A stretch of DNA of 64,000 nucleotides from Thinopyrum elongatum (taxonomy: Eukaryota > Streptophyta > Magnoliopsida > Poales > Poaceae): NCBI GenBank assembly GCA_011799875.1, contig CM022302.1:104225230-104289229 (forward strand). Reading direction: 5' to 3'. The translations under genes were made by a program, and so were the position numbers. Below, piece by piece: positions 12,001 to 22,634 of the stretch (positions within the stretch are counted from its first letter, which is position 1; every line of letters starts with the position of its first letter). Under the pieces are notes generated by a model that saw only the letters and a list, made by a program, of their open reading frames with translations, was not told the origin of the DNA and ran no database searches.

Positions 12001-13800
12001 CCCGCGCGCGGGCAGACATGCTATTTAAGAGGGTTTTTTCGTGGGATATTATTTAAGAGGGTCTATTTTTCTAAACAAAGAAGATTATATTCTTTTCTTT
12101 CTATACAAGATTTTGCACCTTCATAGAGCTTATGTTTCATTTTAGTTAGTTATGTCTGGTATTGCTTAAGTTGCCATCGAAGAAAGGCCATCGTGGCTCT
12201 CTTGTATTATTTATGAGATTATATCGAAGAAAGGGGTTCATCGACCCAATATGATGTTTCTTATAAATAAAAGAAAATACATCTAACTCTTGCATCATAT
12301 GTTTTGCCTCTCTTTGGAAGTGCTTTAATTAGGCATTCCCATTTGATCGTTAAAACTTAAGCATGCTCACAGTGGCCAATGAAAAGGTGGGATATGGGAG
12401 AGGAACTTCCGTGCTTGTTGTAGCGTGCCCGTGGCATTTCTCACCTTCTGCCCGTAGTAACACACATGCATTCCTTTGCCACTGTAGACCCATGGGGAAG
12501 GTGAGGTGGGAGTCATCCGGTTTTAAAGGAGAGGGCTCCAGCGAGAAATGTCCCGCTACGGCGGGAAACTGAGCGGGAAGGGGAGAATCCGGCAGGAAGG
12601 TGCGTCATGGGGGGTTTTGTGTAGGGCCCGCATGTTGGAGATAACATGATGGATAGTCCGGATAACCACTTCTCCATCGCATATGGTCTGGATTTGGGGA
12701 GCCCAGCTTGTCCAGACTTTTGAATTTGGGGGAGTCAGTTGGGCACTCGTACACGCCAGGACATATAAGGGAGAAATGAGCTTCAACCCTAGAGATGATG
12801 ACCTTAATCATTTGTTTGATTCATTTATATGCATTATAGTCCATAGCAACGCACAGACGTTTTTACTAATGTGAATTGGGTTAATCATCTGAATTTTTTC
12901 GTTGAGATGGTGAGGGATGATCAGCTTGCTTGCGAGATAAAAAAAAGGGCTTTCATGTCGCCGAGCTGTTACAAGGCCCGCCTCCACTCTATGAGATAGA
13001 TTGGCTTGCTTAATGGTGTGCAAATGGAAAAGCTTCAGGTCAACACTCCTACAAGTTTGAATGTCAAAGCTGATATGATGGTTCAATATAACATGTATTT
13101 TAGAGGCAGTATCGATGTTCTTTCTATCTCACTCTCATCCAATGGTTCAATATAATAATATGTATTATAGAGGCAGAATTGATGTTCTTTTCTGATGACT
13201 GAATCCTTAATGGTGTTGTTTGCAGAAATGGAACCCAAGAAGTATCTAAAGCAACAAGGGAGGTCTCAAATTGATGGCCAAATTTCCCTTTTTGGTGTTG
13301 TTTCATTTGGGTTTTTTATTCGAAGAATTGCAATTTTCATAGTTTTCCTATCATTGATGTCCTAAATTATTAAGAACTTATTTGATTTAATATTTGCATG
13401 ATCTGGGTACTCCATCTTATGGAGTTGGAGCTTGCTTACACTATGTTAACGGCCGTTACTCGCGTGTCGTCTCCATCTCGCCACGCGGCCAGTTTGCCAG
13501 GTCAAAACATGCTCAAAAAATAGCTCAACATTTTTTTGCCGTTGTTAAAAATTCGGTGCGGTGCAAAATGCCACGAATCGTAAAGTTATACTTTTCTGCT
13601 AATCATGACACAAATGTGGTGGTTCTGTGGATTTTACTCCAACCGTAAAGATAGGTGACTTGATGATATTATAGTCATTGTCCCAACACATTGTCATATT
13701 AACGTTGCTTTAATTATGTACCTCACCAATTAACCTCATCATAATTTTGAAGAATGGATTAGAAATATACCTTGAGCGGTTAGGCAACTTGCTTTAGTAT
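12001..13800. other. Unassigned intergenic sequence upstream of H2B
   Basis: No recognised gene. Short open frames on both strands lack family features. A GC-richer patch at 12400-12640 and a small duplication at 13077-13192 are the only structure noticed. Confidence 0.35.
13077..13192. repeat. Short tandem duplication, about 52 bp twice
   Basis: Both copies (13077-13126 and 13141-13192) begin ATGGTTCAATATAA and continue with ATGTATT(T/A)TAGAGGCAG and GATGTTCTTT. A small local duplication with no evident role. Confidence 0.55.
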
Positions 13801-13808
13801 AAAAATAT

Positions 13809-13870
13809 ACTACCTCCGTCTTAAAATGTATGTAAGACGTTTTTGTAGGCTAGTGCCTTACAACATACTA
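13809..13870. mobile_element. Possible truncated Stowaway-like MITE end
   Basis: CTACCTCCGTCTTAAAATG followed by TAAGACGTTTTTG resembles one end of Triticeae Stowaway (Mariner) MITEs. The matching inverted end and TA duplication were not found, so it is a fragment or a chance match. Confidence 0.3.
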
Positions 13871-14161
13871 ATTGTTTGTTTCTTTTTTGCATTTTAGTTG
13901 ACTGGTAAGTCAAATAGGATTGTCAAGCCGTGTCCATTATCAACAACGGATCTACAAATACACCTTGCATGAATGCTCACACAGCTTGACTATGGTCCAA
14001 TACGATCAAGTATCTATCACTGGCGAGTTAAAAAATAAAGTATCTATGACTGCCAGCTGGGACCCCGGTGTAGTAACCCCCCAATCTTTCAAAGTTCCCG
14101 CCACTGACAAGTCGGCTGGATCCTCCTCCAATTGCTACACGCACGTTTTCGCCACATCACC

Positions 14162-14169
14162 GATCCGCG
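14162..14169 (-). promoter_or_regulatory. Histone promoter octamer (CGCGGATC, reverse)
   Basis: GATCCGCG is the exact reverse complement of the plant histone octamer CGCGGATC, linked in plants to S-phase and meristem expression of core histones. It lies 118 bp upstream of the TATA box. A degenerate second copy, GATCCGGG, is at 14234-14241. Confidence 0.7.
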
Positions 14170-14225
14170 TCGAAGTGCATCTGGTCCGTCCATCCGAAAT
14201 AGCAGCGAACGGCTGATATTCCCGC

Positions 14226-14231
14226 ACGTCA
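14226..14231 (+). promoter_or_regulatory. Histone hexamer motif ACGTCA
   Basis: ACGTCA is the plant histone hexamer bound by bZIP-type factors in wheat histone promoters. Here it directly adjoins the degenerate octamer, the paired arrangement known from plant histone genes. Confidence 0.6.
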
Positions 14232-14286
14232 CCGATCCGGGGCGCCCACGGCTCTACCAACCAGCGCCCACCTGTCTCCTCCTACC

Positions 14287-14292
14287 TATAAA
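14287..14292 (+). promoter_or_regulatory. TATA box of the H2B gene
   Basis: TATAAA lies 103 bp upstream of the ATG, so transcription should start near 14318 and give an untranslated leader of about 75-80 bases. Its position downstream of the hexamer and octamer supports a working histone promoter. Confidence 0.7.
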
Positions 14293-14394
14293 GACTCCGG
14301 CCCATCAGCCTTCCAATCCATCGCCTCTCTCTCTCTACTACTCCAGCCCAGTCAAACCTCTCTCGACCTCGAAGCATCAGCCGCCGCAGCATCC

Positions 14395-14802
14395 ATGGCC
14401 CCCAAGGCAGCTGAGAAGAAGCCGGTGGAGAAGACCCCCGCGGGCAAGAAGCCCAAGGCGGAGAAGAAGGTGCCGGCGTCCAAGGAGGGCGGCGACAAGA
14501 AGGGGAAGAAGAAGGCCAAGAAGAGCGTGGAGACGTACAAGATCTACATCTTCAAGGTGCTCAAGCAGGTGCACCCGGACATCGGCATCTCCTCCAAGGC
14601 CATGTCCATCATGAACTCCTTCATCAACGACATCTTCGAGAAGCTCGCCGGCGAGTCCGCCAAGCTCGCGAGGTACAACAAGAAGCCCACCATCACTTCC
14701 CGCGAGATCCAGACCTCCGTCCGCCTCGTCCTCCCCGGCGAGCTCGCCAAGCACGCCGTCTCCGAGGGCACCAAGGCCGTCACCAAGTTCACCTCGTCCT
14801 AG
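14395..14802 (+). CDS. Histone H2B
   Basis: Encodes a 135-residue core histone H2B, which pairs with H2A in the nucleosome. Residues 1-43 are the Lys/Ala/Pro-rich N-terminal tail. From about residue 46 comes the conserved histone fold ([47 protein letters not shown]), ending with AVTKFTSS, whose lysine is the conserved ubiquitination site of plant H2B. The single uninterrupted exon, GC-rich third positions and ATGG start context are usual for grass H2B. The tail is slightly shorter than in many wheat H2Bs. Octamer, hexamer and TATA box lie upstream and AATAAA downstream. It appears intact and expressed in S phase. Other frames here are composition shadows. Confidence 0.97.
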   Translation: MAPKAAEKKPVEKTPAGKKPKAEKKVPASKEGGDKKGKKKAKKSVETYKIYIFKVLKQVHPDIGISSKAMSIMNSFINDIFEKLAGESAKLARYNKKPTITSREIQTSVRLVLPGELAKHAVSEGTKAVTKFTSS

Positions 14803-14911
14803 GCTCCTCGTGCATTAGTTCTTGTGTTTCTTTCCTGTTCCTCGCTTGACGAGTTCTGTAGCTAGCTGTGTGTGTTCTGACAGTGTCATCTTGTAACAAT
14901 GGTGCTGCCTG

Positions 14912-14917
14912 AATAAA
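14912..14917 (+). promoter_or_regulatory. Polyadenylation signal candidate of H2B
   Basis: AATAAA lies 110 bases after the H2B stop codon. Plant H2B mRNAs are polyadenylated, so this is a plausible 3' processing signal. The region conserved in the triplicated unit begins at about the same place. Confidence 0.5.
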
Positions 14918-15621
14918 TAGTCATGTTGCTGCTTGAATGGACGGCTGTCGCGTTGGATTCTTGTTTCCAACATGTTCATTCGGTTTCATCTTGGGCTTAA
15001 AGCTGGGAAGATGGTTTCGCATCTCTGAAAGTTTTGCACAAATGCTTGTCTGAAACAAATAGTTTGATCCTTATTGACAAGTGGAGCTCCACTCGGTAGT
15101 AAAGAAAGTATGACCAGCCTTTTTCTATGGTGAGACTAATTTCATAGGAGTGTAAGTTGTGTTTGTGTGCGTGGCAAACTTGATTAACAACGTTTTGCTA
15201 CTTCAAGAAACTTAAAGCTTGCATTCGAAATTGATGCTGATAATTACCACTTTCAAATCAAGGATCTGAAATGGTTTGGATCTCCCGGCAATTTTTCTTT
15301 GAAATTTCTCAGGGGGAGATTTTTTCCCACCTGATTTTTTTATCATTAACAGGGACGAAAGCCCAGATTAACAGGGGACCTAGCAAGAGGGGAGCAAGAG
15401 GGTGGTAGGGGCAGGCAGCCACCGTTTCAGATAATCAGGTAAGCGTGCAGTTTCCGAAAACAAAGAGTAACCAGATAACCCATTGTTTCAGATAATCAGA
15501 TGTAAAGCTGTTGCACCAGTGATTTGATTGGGAAGATGTAACCAGATAGCCCTTTTTTTTTTTTTTTTTGCGGGTGAGATAGCCCATTTGTTGATACGCA
15601 CGTACATCTACACATTTGATT

Positions 15622-15766
15622 GAGAGCTGCTATACGGACGACATTGTCCGGCCGATATTTGGACGATGCTATGAATCTTGCATGAGTAGGAGCAAGTGTC
15701 ACACAGCCGTTGGATCAGGCGTCGTCTCAAAATCGGCCACCGTGTGTCGGCCACAGAGTAGTTTTG
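15622..15766. mobile_element. Mutator-type MITE, 145 bp
   Basis: Flanked by a perfect 9-bp duplication, CATTTGATT (15613-15621 and 15767-15775). Copy C has the uninterrupted site at about 62073. The ends are imperfect inverted repeats, GCTGCTATACGGACGAC on the left against a reversed right end with CTACTCTGTGGCCGAC. Non-coding. The 9-bp TSD points to Mutator. Confidence 0.75.
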
Positions 15767-16361
15767 CATTTGATTTGATTGGGAAGATGTAAAGTATGTG
15801 CCTGACCATCAAATTCACCTACTTTTGTGACGATTTCCCTTTATAAAATATATAAGTTCAACACATTATATATAGTTTAGCGACCACAAACTAAGCCTCG
15901 ATCGTTGGGTGAGCTGCTGAATTTTTATCCCATGGTTGAACAACCACAAATCTGATCCTCATTGAAAGTGTGAGTGAAAACTGATGCATGTGCACCGTGG
16001 GATCTTTGTCTTGCGCGGTTGAAAACAAATAGAATAAATAAAAGATGAGGTAATATCATCGGGAGTCATACAACTTGCGTCACATGTTCAGTTTGATGCT
16101 AGAACTTTAAAAATACGGTTTTATGGTCATCTAACTTGACTCAAGCGTGCATATACAGTCATAGTACACGTACACGGGCGTATCCATGTGTATGGGCTCA
16201 TATGTTGGTGAGTGATGGTGTGTATTTTTAAACAAAACACCCTCATAATTTTTTTAATTGCGGAAAAAGTAAACCACCCCCCGACCACGGTAATGCACAT
16301 AAACGCAAAAATTAACCGCAAAATTTCATGAGCCAGGATTCGATCACGCAACATACTGTTA

Positions 16362-16601
16362 TCTATACCAATATAAAAAGACCCAAAGAGGCAGATCCAA
16401 TTAATTTCGGCCATCAAATCATGTCAATCCAACGACCTAGACTGCTTCAATGTCGAGCGCTCAACACGTTTAGCATGCAGTTAATTTCATGCCAAATATA
16501 ATGCTAATCACACAATAACACGCAAATAATATCCTACTTAATATCCGCATGCACTTAATATACTTCCAAATTAACGTGCATTGCACGTACACATTGACTA
16601 G
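16362..16601 (+). mobile_element. Small non-autonomous Helitron candidate, 240 bp
   Basis: Begins TCTATACCAATATAAAAAG and ends CTAG, lying between A (16361) and T (16602) as expected for Helitrons, which make no target duplication. A 6-bp stem with 3-base loop, ACGTGC-ATT-GCACGT (16574-16588), sits 9 bases before the terminal CTAG. It interrupts the left arm of the fold-back element, whose symmetry is restored by removing it. No Rep/helicase, so it would depend on others. Confidence 0.55.
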
Positions 16602-18063
16602 TAACAAGAGACGGTCTAGCCACTACAGCACTCAGCTCTGAAAGTCTAATTGGGATAACTAGCTTATATGTACTGAATGAGCATTCATGTGGAGCCTAAA
16701 TGGCCTGATGGTACTGCGGCCCATTTTGCGCAATATTTTTTTAAGATAAATGTAATCGTATAAAGTTATGTTCAAATATATGTTTGTTAAAAATGTTATA
16801 CATACAGACCATTAGTAATTTAAAAAATATAAATATAAACCTGTGTATTGTATATAAAATATTTAGTAATTGTGGCTAATTAGTAATTAGAAACATTTAA
16901 ATAATTAAATGTTTGTACAACTGAAAATAATTAAATGTTTGTGTAATTACAAATATTCATAATTTAAAATTTTAGTGTTAATACATATTCAATCATGGCT
17001 TTTTTTGAATAAGTCATGAGTTAAAATTATACATAACTGAATAGATATAAATATTTAGTAAATGTTTGTATTCATCATTTTGTATAATTTAAATATAAGC
17101 CGCAAGTGTAATTTATTTAGGATTCATTAAACATATTTATGTAATAAACATTTACAATGTCCGTATTAACTATTTTTTTATGTAATACACATGTTTATAT
17201 TTTTTACTAATCATAGTTTTTATGTATAGTATTTTTAACACATAAATATTTGAACATGATTTTGTTACTTATGTTCTAAAAATATCATAAATGTCTTTTA
17301 CTAATCATCATCTGTATGTATAATATTTTTTACACACAAATATTTGAACTTTAACTTTATTACTTGCATTTTACAATTATCTTAAAATAATAACGCACGC
17401 AAAATGGGCCGCAGTATCCTCAACTCATTTAAGCTCCACATGAACTCGCATTCAGTACATATAAGTTAGTTATCTAATTTAGGCATTTGAATCTGATTGG
17501 CGTAGTGGCTGGAACATCTGTGGTTGGGTTATTACGTAAATAAAAAATATAAAAATATATGAATAGTTCTGTGCAAACATGGGTCGAGGTTATTGACTTC
17601 TTCGGCAAATAAAAAAGTAACGATGATGTTTCTGTAAACATACGTCCTGCCCAGTGCCATCAGTCCCTGACAGGTGGGGCCATACACGTGGATAAGCTCA
17701 CATACATGTACTATGACCATATATGCACGCTTGAGTCAAATTAGGTGACTAGAAAACCGTATTTTCAAAGTTCTAGTATCAAACTGAACATGTGATGCAA
17801 GTTCTATAACCACTAGTGCAGAAAGGGGCTATAGTCCCGGTTCGTAAGGCCCTTTAGTGCCGGTTCTGGAACCGGCACTAAAGGGTGGGGACTAAAGCCC
17901 CCCCCCTTTAGTCCCGGTTCAACACGAACCGGCACTAAAGGGCCACCACGTGGCACGAGCCCGCGCCGGGGTCTGAGGGACCTTTAGTCCCGGTTGGGGT
18001 TTTAATTTGAATTTTTTTTGCGATTTTCAAATTTCTGAATTATTTGACGATTTAATCTCTAAT

Positions 18064-18175
18064 CACCCCTCATCACTGCTCAAGTGTGAAGCACTCATTC
18101 CAAATCATCTAACTTACCGTCACCCCTCATCACTGCTCAAGTGTGAAGCACTCATTCCAAATCATCTAACTTACC
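18064..18175. repeat. 57-bp tandem duplication inside the CACTA element
   Basis: CACCCCTCATCACTGCTCAA begins both units, at 18064 and 18121. The units are identical until the last few bases, so the duplication is recent. It immediately precedes the 5S-like segment. Confidence 0.9.
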
Positions 18176-18178
18176 AGC

Positions 18179-18230
18179 CGGTCACCCATCCTCTCACTAC
18201 TCCAGCCTGAGCACGCTTAACTTCCGAGTT
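18179..18230 (-). other. 5S rRNA-like segment within the CACTA element
   Basis: On the minus strand these 52 bases follow the middle and 3' half of plant 5S rRNA: GAAGTTAAGCGTGCT (internal A box), then a segment with GGAGTAGTGAGA, then GGATGGGTGACC (C box). Both pol III internal control boxes look intact, while the 5' and 3' thirds of 5S rRNA are absent. It is therefore a fragment and not a gene. Confidence 0.75.
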
Positions 18231-19721
18231 TTATTACCCCTAGTTTCCAAGTCTGCACTTGTTGTTTTCCTGACAATACTAAGCTGTCAATCCTATTAAC
18301 CCTCAGGAGTTTAGCTTGAGCATGAAGTCACACGTTTCACCGTTTGAGTTTGAAACTATTATTCTAAAAAACAATAATTATTAAGTAACAGTAATATTTC
18401 TTGAATAAGTAGTTTGACCATAGTTGACCAAAATTCAAAAAAATGAAATAATTATTTAGTAACGCTAATATTCTTTAATAATTATTTAGTAACACTAATA
18501 TTTCTTGAATAAATAGTTTGACCATAGTTTGACCAGATTTAACCAAAATTCAAAAAAACTAAAATTTGAGCATAACTTTTTTTCCTTTTAGAATTTGAGG
18601 ATTCAAAAAATTTGCAAAACGGCCTATGGCCGTCAAAATTGGATGCGGATTTCGTGCTGAACATTTTGATATATTATACGTTTTTTTTCGACATCGTATG
18701 CAAAAGATATAGTCGCTTTACTTTTTCATAACACTTTTTTGCAAAACATGTCGAAATTTATGTTTTTAAATTTACCTAACTAGTAGATGTAGTAACATAA
18801 CTACATCTCGAAGAATTTTAATTTTTGAAGTTTTTATCATTTTCTTTTGGTTTTTTTTCAAAACTGAAAAGGCGATACCTGTGGGGGGGGGTTATAGTTT
18901 TTGAAATTGCCCTTTAGTCCCGGTTTGTGTCTCCAACCGGGACTAAAAGTTAGACCCCTTTAGTCCCGGTTTGTGACACGAACCGACACTAAAGGGTAGA
19001 CCTATAGTCCCGGTTTGTGTCACAAACCGGGACTAAAGGGGCTCGTGGGGCCCCGGCCTGACGCCAGCCTGCCACCACCCCTTTAGTCCCGGTTTGTGAC
19101 ACACAAATCGGGACTATAGGTCACAAATGAACCGGGATTAATGCATAGCCGTTCGAACCGGGACTAATGATACCATTACTGCCGGTTCATTTACAAACCG
19201 GGACTAATGAGCTGAACATTAGGCCCTTTTTCTACTAGTGAACTCTCGATGATATTACCTCATAAAAGATATACATAACGGAAAATCAGAGGAAAGAATG
19301 GCTACTAAACTTGGTTGACCAAAACTTAACAGAAACTAAGTCGATCAATGAGGGAATAGCAAATCCCTTTTCTTTTACAATGATGTGGGTCAGGCCACCA
19401 CAACCAAGAGAAATTCTGCATCAGTCTATTCCGTCACAACGCTTTTGTGAGGGCCAGTACTAAGCGCGAAACGAAGCATATAGAGAAGGGACCATGAATG
19501 TTATACACTATATGAATTCTTCAACAAAATAATGGACACGAGCGTGTATATATTTTCAGAGACAAAAATATAATAAGCCCATTCACAAACATTGAACAAT
19601 ATATATTACCTTTTCTAGAAATCCACAACGATTAAGTTGGTAGATTAATTAACACATGTACATTGCTCAGGGTGCATTTATCATTTTTTACAAAAAATAA
19701 ATATCTAGAACTTAATTGTGT

Positions 19722-20430
19722 TTGGCGGTGCTATGCGTCGGCCGGCGGATCTTTAGATCCGCCGCCTCGCGAGCCGTCCGATTGTACGAGGCGAGCCCTC
19801 CGTTCTTGTTGTGTAATTTCCTGCAACAATGCTCTTGTTGCGAAACCTCTTCTTTGCTAACTTTCTGCAACAAGAGCCATGTTACAAAAATCTCTTCTTC
19901 TCTAATTTTATGCAACAAGACCTCTATTGCAAAAAATCTCTTCTTTAATTTACTGCAACAAGACCCCTATTGCAAAACTTTTTCTTCTCGATTTTCCTGC
20001 AACAAGACCCTTGATGCAAAACTTCTTCTCTATTTTTCTGTAATAAGACTCTTGTTGCAAAACTTCCATTGCAATAGACCCAACATCTCTAACTTCTTCT
20101 ATATATTCCTACAACAAGACTGTTGCTGCGAAAACTTGCAAGAACGCCGACAGCTGCAATGGAGAGAGCACCCCGTGGTCTTCTGTATCACCCATTTGTT
20201 GCGGTATGCCTTTTCGAAACATGTGCTCAGTTGCAAGAACTGCAGTATGGAGCACTCTGCTTGGTCAGATGAGATTCAACGCATGGATAGAAGAGATAAA
20301 AACATGCGGCAATTTCGTTAGAGATAGGGAGGAAGGAGAGAAGTGGTGCGCTGGCCCATCAAAACGTGTGTCAAATCATAGAACGTGGTGGATGTGAGAG
20401 GAAAGATCGGTCGGTTGACCACTAGCTTTT
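19722..20430. mobile_element. Insertion with terminal inverted repeats and internal array
   Basis: Copies B and C run from AATTGTGTTTTTCC directly into CAAAACC, while copy A has about 700 extra bases here. The extra block begins near GCTATGCGTCGGCC (19730) and ends near the inverted GACCACTAGC (20426); 18 of 25 terminal positions match after reversal. A clean target duplication could not be read. The start resembles the Mutator-type MITE at 15622. A tandem array fills the left half. No transposase. Confidence 0.6.
19818..20130. repeat. Tandem array of about 43-bp units, seven copies
   Basis: Units begin CTGCAACAAGACC(C) and continue ATTGCAAAACTTCTTCT. The array contains TGCAACAAG facing CTTGTTGCA, so single units can fold. 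Copies are 10-25% diverged, and the sixth carries an extra 25-30 bases. The 201-residue open frame over this block is a by-product of the array. Confidence 0.75.
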
Positions 20431-20833
20431 TCCTTTTCCAAAACCAAAAATAATAATATGAGAAAGAACACTCTAATGCAAACATAAAATACTTTATTTG
20501 CACTTGGCACACTTCAGTTTATATGTCTCCTATTAGATTCCCATAGTTTGGATAGATTTTTTAAAGAATACATAATTATGATTGTAAAATTCAGTCATAT
20601 AATCTTTATAAAAATGGATAGAGTTTATGGATTCTCCAACATGACAATATTTTTCGTAGAAAATAATGAAATTTATATAATGCATATATTTCCCAAGCAT
20701 ATATTCTTCATACTAAATTGTTGAAATTGACTTCATATTTTTATAGAAAATCATCTATTTAATAACGAGGTAGCACATTTTATTGGATTTTCTTTGTTAT
20801 CTCTCCTACTTAAAAGGAACGTAAGGCTCTGCG

Positions 20834-22621
20834 TGAAGGAAATATGCCCTAGAGGCAATAATAAAGTTGTTATTTTATATTTCCTTATTCATGATAAAAG
20901 GTTTATTATTCATGCTAGAATTGTATTGATCGGAAACTTAAATACATGTGTGAATACATAAACAAATACCGTGTCCCTAGTAAGCCTCTACTAGACTAGC
21001 TCGTTGATCAAAGATGGTTAAGGTTTCCTAACCATAGACATGTGTTGTCATTTGATAACGGGATCACATCATTAGGAGAATGATGTGATGGACAAGACCC
21101 ATCCGTTAGCTTACCATATTGATCGTTCAATTTATTGCTATTGCTTTCTTCATGTCAAATACATATTCCTTCGACTATGAGATTATGCAACTCCCGGATA
21201 CCGGAGGAATACCTTGTGTGCTATCAAACATCACAACGTAACTGGGTGATCATAAAGATGCTCTACAGGTATCTCCGAAGGTGTTTGTTGAGTTGGCATA
21301 GATCGAGATTAGGATTTGTCACTCCGAGTATCAGAGAGGTATCTTTGGGCCCTCTCGGTAATACACATCATAAGAAGCCTTGCAAGCAAAGTGAATAATG
21401 AGTGAGTTGCAAGATGATGTATTACGGAATGAGTAAAGAGACTTGCCGGTAACGATATTGAACTAGGTATGAAGATACCGACGATCGAATCTCGGGCAAG
21501 TAACATATCAATGGACAAAGGGAATTACGTATGTTGTCATAAGGTTCGACCGATAAAGATCTTTGTAGAATATGTAGGAGCCAACATGGGCATCCAGGTT
21601 CCGCTATTGGTTATTGACCGGAGAGGTGTCTCGGTCATGTCTACATAGTTCTCGAACCTGTAGGGTCCGCACGCTTAATGTTCGTTGACGATATAGTGTT
21701 ATATGAGTTATATGATTTGGTGACCGAATGTTGTTCGGAGTCCCGGATGAGATCACGGACATGACGAGGAGTCTCAAAATGATTGAGAGGTAAAGATTGA
21801 TATATAGGACGATGCTATTCGGACACCGGAAGAGTTTCGGGATGCACCGGGTAGTCTTCGGGTCACCGGAAGGGGTTCCGAACACCCTCGGTAGGTGTAT
21901 GGGCCTAATGGGCCAAAGGGGGGGGGGACAGACCAGCCCACAGGGGGCTGGTGCACCCCTCTCCCTGGCCGGCCGGCCCTAGGGAAGGAAAGGGGGGAGG
22001 GCTAGCCCCTCCCGCCTTCCCCTTCTCATGGGAGAAAAGAAAGGGGGGGGGGGGGGGAGGGCTCCCTTCCCTGCCTTTCCCCCGCACCTATACATGGCAG
22101 GGGGGCACGGCTTGGGGCAGGACCCCAAGTGGGATTCGGCCCCACTTGGGGTGCCTCCAGGCTGCCTCCTCCTTCCCCCCACCTATATTTATGTGGGGGG
22201 GGGGGGCGCCTAGCACAACCACGACAATTGCTTAGCCGTGTGCGGCGCCCCCTCCACCGTTTACACCCTCGGTCATATTTTCGTAGTGCTTAGGCGAAGC
22301 CCTGCGGAGATCACTTCACCATCACCGTCACCACGCCGTCGTGCTGCCGGAACTCATCCACTACCTCGCCGTCTTGCTGGATCAAGAAGGCGGAGGATGT
22401 CACCGAGCTGAACGTGCGCTGAACACGGAGGTGCCGTACGTTCGGTACTCGATCGGCTGGAGCGCGAAGAAGTTTGACTACATCAACCGCGTTAACAAAC
22501 GCTTCCGCTTACGGTCTACGAGGGTACGTATACACACTCTCCCCTCTCGTTGTTATGCATCTCCATGGATAGATCTTGCGTGTGCGTAATTTTTTTTTGT
22601 TTTCCATGCAACATTTCCCAA
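20834..22621 (+). repeat. 5' LTR of the Angela element
   Basis: About 1.79 kb, full length. It has the C/T- and G-rich central stretch and a TATTTATG-like TATA region near 22190 as in other Angela LTRs. The final CA next to the PBS has decayed to AC. Confidence 0.9.
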
Positions 22622-22622
22622 C

Positions 22623-22634
22623 GTATCAGAGCCA
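22623..22634 (+). promoter_or_regulatory. Primer-binding site, initiator-Met tRNA type
   Basis: GTATCAGAGCCA directly follows the LTR and matches the core of the usual copia PBS, TGGTATCAGAGC, complementary to initiator methionine tRNA. The leading bases are damaged. Confidence 0.75.

Larger units (their letters stand above)
17811..19240. mobile_element. Non-autonomous CACTA element, 1430 bp
   Basis: Starts CACTAGTGCAGAAA and ends TTTTTCTACTAGTG, flanked by the 3-bp duplication AAC (17808-17810 and 19241-19243), as expected for CACTA elements. It sits inside the right arm of the fold-back element. Subterminal regions hold many copies of TAGTCCCGGTT and its complement, the likely transposase-binding repeats. 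No transposase. The core holds a 57-bp tandem duplication and a 5S-rRNA-like segment. Confidence 0.95.
16047..19261. mobile_element. Fold-back Mutator-type element, non-autonomous
   Basis: Flanked by a perfect 9-bp duplication, ATAAAAGAT (16038-16046 and 19262-19270). Copies B and C have an empty site here. Ends are GAGGTAATATCATCG and its reverse complement. The arms stay alignable far inward: CACATGTTCAGTTTGAT and GACTCAAGCGTGCATATA near the ends, then TTATATGTACTGAATG with CTGCGGCCCATTTTGCG at 16670-16735 and inverted at 17397-17465. Removing the nested Helitron candidate and CACTA leaves arms of about 440-460 bp around an AT-rich core of about 640 bp. No transposase frame is present. Confidence 0.9.
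14896..20833. repeat. Triplicated unit, copy A (continues 38285-38554 and 48312-48830)
   Basis: This sequence occurs three times in tandem. Shared landmarks are TTGGATTCTTGTTTC (14955, 49310), GATAATCAG with CAGTTTCC (15430, 49812, 61943), GTAAAGTATG(T/C)GCCTGA (15789, 54764, 62092), CAGAAACTAAGTCGATCAAT (19331, 55073, 62420) and GCACTTGGCACACTTCAG (20499, 55511, 62856). With insertions removed the unit is about 2.65 kb. Copy A begins within the H2B 3' untranslated region and is interrupted by at least five elements. No coding function is recognised. Confidence 0.85.

Noticed and set aside
14132..14614. 160-codon open frame overlapping the start of H2B
   Set aside because: It is another frame of the H2B leader and Lys-rich tail, with an Arg-rich shadow translation; H2B explains the region fully.
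16610..17530. Separate MITE nested inside the fold-back element
   Set aside because: The inner inverted repeats continue the outer arms once the Helitron candidate is removed, and no second TSD was found.
18179..18230. A functional 5S rRNA gene
   Set aside because: Only the middle part with control boxes is present; the outer thirds and terminator are missing and it lies inside a CACTA element.
19716..20321. 201-codon open frame
   Set aside because: It is kept open by the 43-bp tandem array; the translation repeats the array period.
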